Shown one piece after another: positions 46,939-58,113 of a stretch of 64,000 nucleotides of DNA (position 1 is the stretch's first letter; each line of letters begins with the position of its first letter). The DNA comes from Brachynemurus nebulosus. Lineage: Eukaryota; Arthropoda; Insecta; Neuroptera; Myrmeleontidae. The position numbers were made by a program, and so were the translations under genes. The DNA is taken from NCBI GenBank assembly GCA_035578155.1, contig JAPWDM010000013.1, positions 13,383,440 to 13,447,439 on the forward strand, given 5' to 3'. Below the pieces are notes generated by a model. It was not told the DNA's origin. It was given only the letters and a program-made list of their open reading frames with translations, and did no database searches.

Positions 46939-48100
46939 GAGTATTTAATATTTATTACACAAATTCTATTAATTTTTTTTTTTAAATTTCTAAATAAAAT
47001 ATTTTATTTTATTCCCGCATTACAAAATATTCTAATAAATATAAAAATCTTCCTAAAACTTCTTTTAATTTTTTTATAATTTACTATACCTACTATTATT
47101 ATCTATTATATTATTTTAGTGTGTAACCAAATTGCCCAATTATTTTATTTTACTATCTTACAAAACGGTTAAATTTTTTTGTTTAGTGTGTAACCAAATG
47201 AATGTCGACCATATTGTTCTTATTTTTATCAATTGAGGTATTCAATAATTAGAATAATTACAAATTAAACCGAATTTCAAATATTTTATTCCTTAATCTC
47301 CTTAGAAAAGAGTTAAATATATTTTTGGGGATTCGGTTTAATTTTGTTATCAATATTGTATTTTGATAATAATTATTTGAAACGGCACTGAAAAGTGTTA
47401 CTACGGATGTCACGGTTATTGCACTGATTACAAGATCACAAAGTAGCAGTCGGTCGTATTTTAAGTGTATCTTACCGCTTCATTTATTTGCTGATACACT
47501 GATTGGTTGGTGATTTGCATTAATTTTAACGATTTTTAGAATCATGACATTTAATTATTTTCAATTTTGTTGAACTGTTGATTAGGTTACTTTATAGTGA
47601 TTTTTGTATTATGTATATATTTTTAAAACTATCGAAAATAATTTTATATTATAAATGATTTAAAAAAAAATTCTATTAATTTATATAACCCATTACGTAC
47701 GCTACTGACTATTTTTTTTTTTTAATCTATAAATCAGATTTGATTTAAATAAATAATTATTTTTTTGCAATAGTTTTGAAAGTATATTATTACAATTTAC
47801 CGTATATAGGAAAGTTTATCATTATGCAAATTACTGGCTTTGATCTAAGACCAGTTTTGGAGGATATTGTAAAAATCAATAAATATTGCCTGAGTAGTTC
47901 AACTGCATTTAAAAATTATAATTTAAAACAAGTAGATGAGGAAGTTATTTCCGACTGAGAAAAAAAAGTGAAATTTCGTCTATTTTAGAAATATATCTTT
48001 TGTATAAATAATCATTATACTGCATTTTCGAATTCTTATAAGCATATAATTACGTAATAGTGCTAATTGATACTGTCTAGAGTTTATCTTTTTACATTCT
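46939..48100. other. AT-rich intergenic sequence, nothing recognised
   Basis: TTTAGTGTGTAACCAAAT occurs twice (about 47118 and 47184). A 60-codon plus frame at 47776-47958 has no recognised family. Confidence 0.4.
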
Positions 48101-48104
48101 TTAA

Positions 48105-49027
48105 CCCTAGAATCATACGTACACGTCAAAACGGCGAACAAACTTCTCTACCTGCTCCAATACTACAACTTGTCAGTACCTGCTTGCTGTGAGATTTCTG
48201 TTATCTAATTTATTTGTGGTTATAACACATAAGACGTATTTATTTTGTTTATAGTCATTGTCGTTTTGTTTGTATTGAAATAGTGTTGGTCAAAAGGACG
48301 TCGATGTATGATTACGCGATGTATTTTTTTAAAGATTTTGTACTTCACATATAAAAGTTTTCCTAATTTTTCTAAAATTTATTAAAGATATGCATGTTAT
48401 AATTAATTTATTCAATGATTATGATAATGTGAAAGATGATTACAGCTGTTTGACTTATAGAGACGACATAATACTGAAGTTTTAATATATTGAATCGAAA
48501 ACTAAAGAATGCGTTTCAAGTGACTTAATAAAAGATTAACAATTTATTTTGTGGAAAATATTTTAATTTTTATTATTTTTTGAGATCTTATTCGAAAAAT
48601 TACTAACAAATTTTAGAAAATTTACAAATGTGCCTAATGGGGAAATAACTACATATCTATACGAATATTTATGACTGAGATATTTCACATTCTGTAAAGT
48701 CACACATGTCCACTGACTCATAATAGTTCATAAATTAATTATCTGAAACACATGTTTTATGATACAATTGATGTATTTATCTATTTTTTAATTTTTATAA
48801 TCAAAATATGCTTTGATAAAAAAATTAAAAAAATTAATAAATATTTACATTAAGAAATTTTTCCAAATCCAATTTTTTTAAATATTTTATTCGCTTTTGT
48901 AGTATTGTTATGTGAAAAAAAATGTTTTTTGCAAATAAACTCTAAAACTCTCCGTAAAAAGTCCATCCGTGAAAACGACGTCGATGTATGATTAACGTTT
49001 CTCGTAGACCAACGTATGATTCTAGGG
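48105..49027. mobile_element. Non-autonomous piggyBac element
   Basis: TTAA at 48101-48104 and 49028-49031 directly border CCCTAGAATCATACGT and its inverse, ACGTATGATTCTAGGG. The CCCTAGAA terminus with a TTAA target is diagnostic of piggyBac. Internal repeats GACGTCGATGTATGATTA lie at about 48298 and 48977, reminiscent of the asymmetric subterminal repeats of piggyBac. No transposase frame was recognised. Confidence 0.9.
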
Positions 49028-49228
49028 TTAAATTGATTGAGGTAATGAGCATGATCTTTTTCTTGAAGTATATTATAATTTATAATGGAAGCGCTGGGAA
49101 TTTTTATTGCGATTATCTGGGATCCGAGATCGGACAATCAGCAAGATTACAAACCAGGCGCCAACATATATGTATAGAATGATATTGGAAGAAATCTGTA
49201 ACTGGTACTGGTTTGACTTGTAACTTAA

Positions 49229-49359
49229 CTCTTAGCGGATCAAAAAAGTTTCGCCGAAAAAGGAGTTATTATCTACGATATCTATCTGGCCTCACAAACA
49301 CATTAATTAATATCATTAACAAAAAGTTGGACTTATAAGAACCGTCAGTGCATTAAGGG
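49229..49359. mobile_element. Possible 131-bp TTAA-flanked MITE
   Basis: TTAA flanks at 49225-49228 and 49360-49363; the ends CTCTTAGCGG and, inverted, CCCTTAATGC agree only over the first six bases. Weak. Confidence 0.35.
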
Positions 49360-49363
49360 TTAA

Positions 49364-50700
49364 AAAAATTCTTAGAATTCAGTTACATTATTATTTCTTT
49401 TTATGTATAAACATTGCATGTTTTAAGATTTTTATCTAATATTTACTTCTTTAGGTATGTATGATATTACAATAATAATTAAATAATAAATTGTGTCAAA
49501 AAAGAAAAAAAATCATATTCAAACCACTGCGACTTTCTTTAGTCATTACGAATGTTACGACGTAATTGCAATTGTTATTTAACTAATTTATTTTTGACTG
49601 GTTTGAATGGCTCGTCCAAAATAAGTTTGGACAAATATATGTAATAATAATTACTGTTGGAAGAAGAAGCTTTTTTGGCAGTGGCTAGAATCAACAAAAA
49701 ATGTTACTATTATGGATAACGATTTGGATCATAGGTCATTTTAAAAGTAATAGTGAAAGGAAAGAATATTTTTAAGTTAACTACCTTTTTCATTTCAAAG
49801 GGACAGATTTTTATAATTATTTTCGTCTTACGGAATTCAAAAGGGATGACTCAACTGCTCATATATTTCAAACGCTTGTTCCAGAGTGTAAGTCAGAATT
49901 TTAATATCTTCAGTGTAAACAAATTGGAAATTCATACCCCAAATTACAAACATCCTAACTAAAAATTCCATTACTCTAAGTTGTCTATATCAAGTTGGAT
50001 GAATGGATGATGAATCATGAAATTTAACCAGTTTTTGATTGCAAAATTTGTATAATTTATGTGACACTGGCATAATGTTTACTATGCTAATTTAAAATTT
50101 TTGCCCAGGTGTTTTTAAAATTTTCAGAAAATTATCGGTTTTAAATCAGACCAAACTCGTCTCTACCGTCTGTAAATTTCCGAAAACATTTTCTTCTGAC
50201 TGCCTGAACAGTAAATTTACCATAACAAATTGTATATTATAAGCAACAGTAAATTATTTTGCAATGTATCTTTATTTCGTTTTGATGGTTTTTAAAATTA
50301 TTGTCTTTTTATTATTTTGATAGTACTATAATGTTTAAATTTAACCATAAAAGAATTAATAACAATTATAAAAATTATGGTTATGTTGCGATTATCATAA
50401 AAAATTTATTGATAGGTACTAGCCAGTAGCTACAATGTACATATATACATAAATTTCGATAGCAAAAAAAATATACGTACATAATATATATTTATTTTAA
50501 ATAATTACACAGAAAGTGAAGACGGTAAAGACGATAAAAACAGTTATAAAATATTAAACAAATAGAAATTATGAAAGTAAAAATTTTATTAGTGTGGCTG
50601 GAGCGCTAGAGATTAAGTACTACTAAATTCGAAAAAAGTCTATCATTTATTGTAGCAAATTAATATCATTTAATTACGAATTTATTTTTTTAAATTTAAA
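49364..50700. other. AT-rich intergenic sequence, nothing recognised
   Basis: No transposon ends or plausible exons seen. Confidence 0.45.
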
Positions 50701-50763
50701 ATTCGTCAAGTGCGTGTTTTTGACACGCATTAAGTAATGTCACCTCAGTGAAAGTGTTAATTT
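50701..50763 (+). repeat. 63-bp near-identical copy of the family F hairpin block
   Basis: Matches 937-999 at about 61 of 63 positions, including the GTGCGTG-tttttga-CACGCAT hairpin; similarity stops sharply on both sides. Confidence 0.8.
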
Positions 50764-50790
50764 ATGATTTTTTGGCTCGTTTTTTAAGTA

Positions 50791-50908
50791 CAGTGAGAAT
50801 GACAGTCCTCTTGCGTTTATTCAATATATGCATGTAGAAACTCTATAATACAGTAAGAATACAGCTCTCTTGCGTTTATTCAATATATGCATGTACAACT
50901 CTATGATT
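50791..50908. repeat. 60-bp tandem duplication
   Basis: CAGTGAGAATGACAGTCCTC and TTGCGTTTATTCAATATATG are repeated 60 bp later with a few changes. A TTA microsatellite follows at about 50915-50945. Confidence 0.85.
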
Positions 50909-50912
50909 ATTA

Positions 50913-52379
50913 TATTATATATTATTATTGTTATTATTATTATTAATTTTTCCCCCACTATAATCACACAACGAGATTAATATGCCATCCTTCGGTGACA
51001 TAAAAATTGCATTGAGAAAGCTCATTTTGTAATCAATCAAAATCTGATTATTGATTTGATTGGATATTTGTAGAAAAATTGAACTAGCGTAAACGTATTT
51101 GGTGCGATAAGAGTTTTTCTTTAGATTCATTTGAATCGCTCAATATTCATTTTAAAATGCACTATATGTACATATTTAAGTTTAGTTTATGTCGTTTATG
51201 TCCTCCCTTTGTGGACCATTCTGTACAATGATTTATTTACAGTAATTTATTAAATAGTTATTGTTTCAAGTATTTTTTACGTAATTTTATAACTAATTCA
51301 AAATGATGTGCGAATGTAAAGAATTTCTTGTATTTCTTATTTTTTTTTCTTAATTGTAAATACCAGAATGAATTTATAAATGAATTTATAAATAGTTTAA
51401 GTAGGTATATACAGGAAAAATTCATCAATTGCGTGCTCAACCACGCAAAATTAGAATTGCGTAATCATTTGAAAGGAAATTATGAGATTGGGTAATTCAT
51501 AATAAATATAATAAAATTTATTATATTTTGTTACATTAGTTACTCTTTTAGTTTTTCAATTTTGAAAATTTTAAATTGTTTCAATAAAATGCGACACTGT
51601 CCATTAAATTGTTTAAGGTACTATCTATTATTGTTTAATTGCTGTCTATTCAAAACTAATCAAGTACGTAAGCTTGGCTTTCAACCTCGGTTTCTCAAAC
51701 TGCATTCGAGGCCACAAAAATAATAATTACGGTCCTCCAAACTTTTCTTTTTACAAACAAATTTGAAAATTTTCCCAAAAGACTATTTTTCTGATAGAGT
51801 TACGTTAAACTATAATAGTTTTTAACCTTAAAACGCTGGTTCTAATCATTTATTATTGAAAATAAGAAAATCTGAACAATTATTTTTAGTTTATTTTTAA
51901 AAAAATAATAATAATTTAAATGCAGTTTTTTGTGTAACAACGAATAATTTTTTTTATAATTATCATTAAATATTAAATTATTGAAATTGGTAACACTAAA
52001 TTACAATTTCCAATTTAGTTGATTTAATAAGCATCTGTGTTTTTGATTGCAAAACCTCTCGAATACCTGCAAGGTATTCGAAAAAAAAGTAATTACAATC
52101 AAAATAAAATGTACTTCAAATTCAAAACGTACTTTAATAAATTTGAGTTGCGTAACTTTCGTGCAAACTAGGTAAATTAAAATTTATAATATACAAACTG
52201 TGAAACAGAATATATTTTATAAAAAATTAAATTATTATCTTCAAATGGAATTATACTAATGCAAGAACACAACCAAGATAGAATAAAAATTTACTGAAAA
52301 GATAAGCAAAAATATATTTTTAAATTCTAGAAAATAGATAAAATTGGGAATCAGTCTTTTTAATGGGGAAAAATGTAAA
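50913..52379. other. AT-rich intergenic sequence, nothing recognised
   Basis: Low-complexity frames only. Confidence 0.45.
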
Positions 52380-52741
52380 AATCACATTTATAACATAATT
52401 TACGATTTTCGTTACGACCTATAAACGTGAAATTTTGCCGCAGGCGTAAATTTTAATTAACATATAGGGGAAAAAATTTTTCATAATTTGTTCAAGTACT
52501 TTTTTATATAGAACAGTGGTGATGAAAATCTTTTTCCACATACCACACATGTGAGAGATATCCTTAGAAAAGACTCGTAAAATGAATTTGAGATTCCTTT
52601 TACCATTTTTCATCTTTATGCCCCATTTGCGAAATCTTAAGCTTCGAAATGGCGAATATTGTTGACCCAAAATATTTGAAAAAATTACCGCTAATACTGC
52701 TAATACTAAAAACATTCAATTAAAATTATTTTGGTTAAGTT
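52380..52741 (+). repeat. Repeat family G fragment, target of a hAT insertion
   Basis: GTGGTGATGAAAATC and the following CA-rich stretch correspond to 35497-35530. The end, TTTTGGTTAAGTT, continues after the hAT (53503 on) as GTGTCAGTAACTTTCGG, which together resemble the uninterrupted TTTCGGTTAAGTCCGGTAAC at 44270. Confidence 0.5.
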
Positions 52742-53502
52742 CAGGGGCGTAGCTACCGCCGTATCAGTCGTATCAATGATACGGGGCACCCGGGCTACAG
52801 ATGCCCCTAACGTGTGTAAGCAAAAATTAGTAAAATGTTATCCATAATATTACTTAATCTCGTGCTTCCCGGGAAAAAAAAAACATGTAAAAAAAAACTG
52901 TCATACGTGCCAATAGAGTTTTCACTTCAGAAATGACAAAAGTCAAAAAAGCAATCTCTTTTCTTCCCGAATTAATTGCTCTGAAAACATGCTTAAAATC
53001 TGAAATTCAAAAAATTCATTCCATTAAGGACTCATGGAATTATTGCTGATAAAATTCAATAGCCTTGCATCCAGTTTTCCGGAGGTAATAACAGCATGCT
53101 TTCTATTCTTGACCCTTCCAGTTACAACTACAACAGTTGAAAGAAGTTTTTTAAAATTAAAACTGATAAAAAATTATCTAAGGACTTGGATGGGGCAGGA
53201 ACGGCTATCAGACTTGTCACTATTGTCTATAGAGGCAGAAATTTTAGGAAAACTGAAATCGTCTTCAGCTATAGATGATTTAATAAATCAATTTGCCGAA
53301 AAAAAGGCAAGAAAAGTGTATATTTAATTTGAATTGTTTGGCTAGCTCAAATTCTAGGAGGAAGCGATAACTTATAATCAATAAATATTTATTTTAATTT
53401 AATGCAAGCATTTTTGTTTCTTTTGTGAGAAATCTTTACCCTTCATTTGGGCCCCGCAACTAATTTTGATACAGGGCCCCTCCAAGGCACGCTACACCAC
53501 TG
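52742..53502 (+). mobile_element. hAT element with 8-bp TSD and residual transposase
   Basis: The left terminus CAGGGGCGTAGCTACC and the right, inverted, CAGTGGTGTAGCGTGCC; flanked by GTTAAGTT (52734-52741 and 53503-53510). It contains the C-terminal dimerisation domain of a transposase (53034-53327) and a polyadenylation signal AATAAA at 53380-53385. At 761 bp it is an internal-deletion derivative of a full hAT. Confidence 0.9.
53034..53327 (+). pseudogene. hAT transposase C-terminus (hATC dimerisation domain)
   Basis: A 97-codon frame with FPEVITACFLFLTLPVTTTT, VERSFLKLKLIKNYLRTWM and a terminal FAEKKARKVYI. The order LTLPVT, ERSFSKLKLIKNYLR, LSLLSIE, KKARK is the standard hATC domain of ZMYM-like insect hAT transposases. 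The catalytic DDE region and zinc finger are absent; the ATG is an internal methionine. Not an active enzyme. Confidence 0.9.
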
Positions 53503-53510
53503 GTTAAGTT

Positions 53511-54566
53511 GTGTCAGTAACTTTCGGATATATAGGCAATCCATACTTTCGAAAATTCAAAAAGTAATTTACAGTAGAGAAAATCGTCCCCAATCAATGA
53601 AATTTGGCGTCGAGGTATGAATTTTAAGTATATTAAGATAATTAATTTGGTAAAACTTATGAGAGGATTCGAAACAACCGAATTTCCACAAAAATTTCAG
53701 CTACAACGTAACTCTTTACCAATTAAGTCTGGCCAAAATTGTAAATCATAAATCAATATTAATTTCATTTTTATCGAAAACCCACATCGATGTGTTGAAT
53801 GTAAAATTTTTCCGTGGTAAACAAAAATTTATTTCCAAGGCCATTTTCATTTAAAATTTTCCCCTGCGGCAAAATGCAGTTCATTCCACCGATAAGCAAT
53901 TATACTGATATTGTTCTCTTTCAAAAATTTTTTGAATAATTCATTATTTTGAGTTATGATAGGCTGGTAGTCGTATTTAATAAATAAATAACAATTAAAC
54001 ATTTTTTACGTTGTTGTGTCGTAAAACCAGTTCTTGAAACCTTCAGTGTCATTCATTTTATATTAGTTCTTCCTTAACTACATTCTACTATGTATATAAA
54101 TTCAACCTTAACTTGCATGGCTTGTTTGCTTAATTTAAGTTGAGCAATTGCCACTTAAATACAAGGTAAATTCTGTTTACAGGGAGATTCAATCTTTGTT
54201 AATAAAACAACGTTTCTTTTTTCTTACTTTTTGAAAGGGTCATACGGCCATGAACCTTTATAAAAAAAAATTAAGAGATGAAATCTACTGAGGTAAAAGT
54301 AGGGAAGAAGACGCATACAAATGTCATTGCTTATATTAGTAGAATTGTTTGGTCATAGTATCTCTAAAAGTCTAAAAACTTATCTCACAACTATTATCCA
54401 ACAATAGAACCTCTCTACAGAAAGTATTTATCCACAAAACTAGCAATAAATTTGCAATTCATAATTTCTTGTATCGATTTACTATTTACTCATGCAAAAA
54501 CTTTTTCAAAAACCCTTGAATACTTGAAAATTTCAACATACTAATCACCGATATTTTTGTTTGCAG
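53511..54566. other. Intergenic / 5' flank of the CRAL-TRIO gene
   Basis: Probably contains a non-coding first exon and the first intron of the 54603 gene, because a good acceptor (tttttgtttgcag) ends at 54566; the matching donor could not be placed. Confidence 0.4.
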
Positions 54567-54602
54567 ATCAATAAGAAAATCAAATCGTAAAACCATCACA
54601 AA

Positions 54603-55685
54603 ATGTCAAACGGTGTTCTAAATTTAGGATTTGACGCCGAAGCTCTAATTGCCAAGGATCAACCTAGTCGAGAATTGGTTGAAAAATTACAAGAATGGAT
54701 CAAAGATGAAAATAGCATTCCAAAAACATTAACAAAAGCACAACTAGTCATGTTCCTTCTTGCCTGCAACTGTAAAATAAACGAGACAAAAAAATGTATA
54801 ACAAATTATTATGCGGCCAAAAAACATGGTCCAGAATTATTCAATTGTCGTGATGTCAGTCGGCCAGAAATTCAGCTACAGTTGAAAACATTGTAAGTAT
54901 TTATTTTGCGTTGTATTAACACGTTCACTTTAACAGGTGGCAGTGAATGTGTTAAACTAAAACTATTTTGTTAAACGATTCGATTCCTTTTCATAGAGTA
55001 TATGCAGACTTTCCAAATGATACGGATGAAGGATACCGGATTATATTCCATCGGTTACGAGATACAAACGCATCCAATTATCATATGGAACCGGCCATGA
55101 GAACATATTTTATGTGTATAGATGCCGCACTATATAGAGGCCCACCAAAAGGCTTAATTATTCTGTTCGATATGAAAGGTATGAAGCTGTCACATTTGAC
55201 CAGAACGAAACTCGGTGCTCTACGAAAATTTTGCAATTATTTACAAGAAGGACTTCCGGTTCAGTTACGTGCAATTCACGTGTTGAATACGCTTCCATTA
55301 ATCGATAAAGTTCTGTTCATTGTTAAGCCGTTTATGAAGCAAGAAGTTTATAATATGGTAAGAGTTCGTTTATGGCCTGATAAATTTAAATATCCCAAAC
55401 CTTTTTAACACTTTTTATCTTTGACAGATTCATTTACACTCTCCCGATATGGATTGGAATGAATTTTATGAAAAATATATACCACGGAAAAATCTTCCAA
55501 GTGATTTTGGCGGTGATTTACCCTCCATCGAAGAATTGCACACACGTCACGTGAAAACGTTAGAAACACTAACGCCGTATTTTAAAGCGGAAGAAGCACA
55601 AAGACTTGGTGATAGCAGCAATAATTGTGATAAATATACGAGTAAAAGTGTTGAAGATGATTTTCAAAAATTAGAAATAGATTAA
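54603..55685 (+). CDS. CRAL-TRIO (SEC14-like) lipid-transfer protein, alpha-tocopherol transfer protein-like
   Basis: Coding exons 54603-54892, 54997-55357 and 55428-55685 with GT-AG introns of 104 and 70 bp; 302 residues, the normal length for insect CRAL-TRIO proteins. The start ATG lies 36 bp after a splice acceptor (54566), implying a 5' UTR intron. Residues 1-60 form the helical CRAL-TRIO-N segment (ELVEKLQEWIKDE; TKAQLVMFLLACN). Residues about 95-250 are the lipid-binding domain: PKGLIILFDMKGMKLSHLTR, AIHVLNTLPLIDKVLFIVKP, IHLHSPDMDWNEFYEKYIPR and LPSDFGGDLPSIEELH. Family members bind small hydrophobic ligands (retinoids, tocopherol, phosphoinositides) in the cytosol; the ligand here cannot be told. 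No transmembrane segment or signal peptide. Intron 1 contains a 40-bp TTAA palindrome. The shared type with the exon at 13836 is probable but not proven. Confidence 0.93.
54916..54955. mobile_element. 40-bp TTAA palindrome, minimal MITE remnant in an intron
   Basis: TTAACACGTTCACT and AGTGAATGTGTTAA are inverted with 12 bases between. The CACGTTxA start resembles the ends of the TTAA MITE at 30029-30170. It lies wholly within intron 1 of the CRAL-TRIO gene. Chance palindrome cannot be excluded. Confidence 0.45.
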
Positions 55686-56418
55686 AAAAGTATTTTTCTT
55701 TTAAATTTTGATAATTAATTTTATAAAATGTACATAAAATGGTTTTAAATGAGTGAATATTATTTTTATTGATTCTTACGTCTCATAAAGTTAAGTTGGT
55801 TGAATGTACAAAAATGAAAAATATAAAACTGATTTTTTTTTACAAATTTGGGCATACTTTATTAATTTGTCCTCGAAATTCTTTTTTTTCTTAATCCTTA
55901 ATTTAATTTTTAACGAAACTTCGAATTCCATCTCTGAATCATAACTGATTAATTAATTAATTTTGACTAAATCAGTTTTCATCCCTAGAGTCATAACTAG
56001 GGATATTGAGGCTCAATGCAGAATTTGAATATTGCAACCTCAAAATTTTAAATAAATAAAAACTGAATAATAAACACGGACTGTGTTGCTAGACCCTATT
56101 TACACCACCGTTTATGAGTACCAAATACTTAGATTTATTGGTAATTAAACTTAGGCGTTAGTATTAACCACTTCATTCCCTTAAGTGTTTGGGGCCTTAG
56201 ACTAAATATATGGACATAGCCAAGGCGAGGTTCATGTGGGCACGATCCAGAGTGCATTCACAAACGATCCAAGTAACAATTTTTTATACATCACTTTTAT
56301 TACTGACTCACTTCCCTCAGATCCATCCCAAAATAAATGACTGGCTACGCTCATAGCTAAATAAGGAGTTCATTGCAATTTTTAGTAAAAACTAAAAAGT
56401 TAATACTGTCGAAGCTAG
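55686..56418. other. 3' flank of the CRAL-TRIO gene, nothing else recognised
   Basis: No canonical AATAAA was found close to the stop; AT-rich variants (ATAAAA at about 55734) could serve. Confidence 0.45.
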
Positions 56419-56638
56419 CAGTGGTGGATTTACCAGCAAGCTCAGTAGGCTGGAGCCTAAGGCGGCAAATTTGAGCAAAAAAGGCCGCAAAATTTAGAAT
56501 TTGAAGTTTTTTTTTGCTCACACTTATTTTTTTAAGAAACACTGTTAGGTATAAGAAATTTTTTTAGCTTTTTGGGATAAAGCAGGGGTGGCATTTTTCA
56601 CGGAGCCTAGAACGGCACTTAGGGTAAATCCGCAACTG
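56419..56638. mobile_element. 220-bp hAT MITE
   Basis: The ends CAGTGGTGGATTTACC and, inverted, CAGTTGCGGATTTACC; flanks GAAGCTAG (56411-56418) and GAAACTAG (56639-56646), 7 of 8 identical. The interior has GAGCCTA-GGCGGC and GGAGCCTAGAACGGCAC. Confidence 0.85.
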
Positions 56639-56745
56639 GAAACTAGATCCTAACAATTTCAAACTTGTTTACAATTCTCCAGCGAGCAAATAAATTGCTG
56701 GGTTAAAACACACCTTTAGCTTTCAGAGACAGAAAAAAAATATTT

Positions 56746-57690
56746 CAAAAATTACAATTTTAATGAATTTTTAGATTTTAACACTAGTTTCGAATTTTAC
56801 AAAGGCGCCACACCAAAAGAGATTGCAACTGATATTTTAAATTATCCGAAAATTAAATATTATTTCATTTACCAATTTTTTGAAAGGAGGCACGGGAAAG
56901 TTAAAAGTTTATTTAGGACAATTTAACTTATGTGTATCAAGTCCCATAAGAAAATTGCAGTTTTTTTCACTTTTACCATGGAAAAAAAGTTAGGAAAGAT
57001 TTTTACAGTGAAAAAAATGGTACAAAACATTAAATTGGTCATTCCACTGTAGGTAAACACGATAAAAACGAAACAAAAATTCCTATTGGTAAATTTAACT
57101 GATTTCAGAACCATAGTAACAATGTATTAAATAATAATATGAATTATACTAATTTATTTTATTCGTTAAATTCTCTTATCGTATTACACTTGAGTTATAT
57201 ATTTTTTTCTTAATAAATTTGTGTTTTCTACAGCTCAAATTTCTTACCTAAAAGCAACTTAACTCGAAGAACTGTTAACCCAAAAACGCTTCAGCTCCGC
57301 TGTCGCGTTTTGTTAAATTACTAGGCAACAAATTTTCGTTAGACAAACACAAATTTATTCAAAAAAATTTAAACCTCTCGTGTAATAATAAGTGATAATT
57401 TAAAAACCATAACTTTAATGCATTTTTAGATTTATATATTTCTTTTAGATTTTAACACTAAGTAGTTTAGAGTCTTATAAAGACACAAGACACAACCAGA
57501 GAACATCGACTTAATAGTTTTCTAGGTCTCTCTTCACCAGAGAACATGGACTTAATTAGGTCTCTCTTCACTGACACAACTTTAAAAGAGATTGCAACTG
57601 ATATTTTAAATTATGCGAAAATTAAATATTATTTCATGTACCAATTTTTTGAAAGGAGGCACGAGAAATCTAAAAGTTTATATAGGTGAA
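56746..57690 (+). repeat. Pair of direct repeats about 770 bp apart
   Basis: AAAAGAGATTGCAACTGATA and the next 90 bp up to GAAAGGAGGCACG (56816-56895) recur nearly unchanged at 57588-57664, with weaker similarity extending upstream (ATTTTTAGATTTTAACACTA at 56768 and a related stretch near 57450). A short tandem (AGAGAACATSGACTTAAT) lies at about 57498-57560. This could be two members of one repeat or a local segmental duplication. Confidence 0.65.
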
Positions 57691-58113
57691 AATTTTAAAC
57701 ACCCTAAAAAATGAGATATTTAAAAAATACAACCAAAGCGTTAGCGCTGCATATTGTAGTGACATCTAGACGCAATAGCCTGTACTAAACAGTTTAACAA
57801 CCATTTTCAACTCGAATCGCATTGAACCACGTAATAAGAACTGTCATTTATAGGTATTTGACAATTATTTTTTTTTTTCATACTATGACAACGGTAAATT
57901 GATTACAATTGGTCGAATATTTGTTTATAAATTAGCATTTTATCAGTCATAAACCGATAAATACATACCTATGCATGCTTACGTGGATGCCACTGTCTAT
58001 AAAATAATTGTAATAACATACACCGGTGTTTGTTCTTAACGCACGTAGTTAATCACATCAACTTATAATCAAGGTGTAAAGTTACTACCAAATATCTATT
58101 TCGCTAAACGAAA
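57691..58113. other. 5' flank of the Windbeutel/ERp29 gene
   Basis: AT-rich. No clear TATA box or initiator could be assigned, and no in-frame ATG precedes the one at 58114 in good context. Confidence 0.4.

Noticed and set aside
47776..47958. 60-codon plus-strand frame
   Set aside because: Composition is plausible but there is no family, no neighbouring exon and no regulatory context.
48850..49137. 95-codon minus-strand frame at a piggyBac edge
   Set aside because: It crosses the element's terminus and TTAA; no piggyBac transposase motif was recognised in it.
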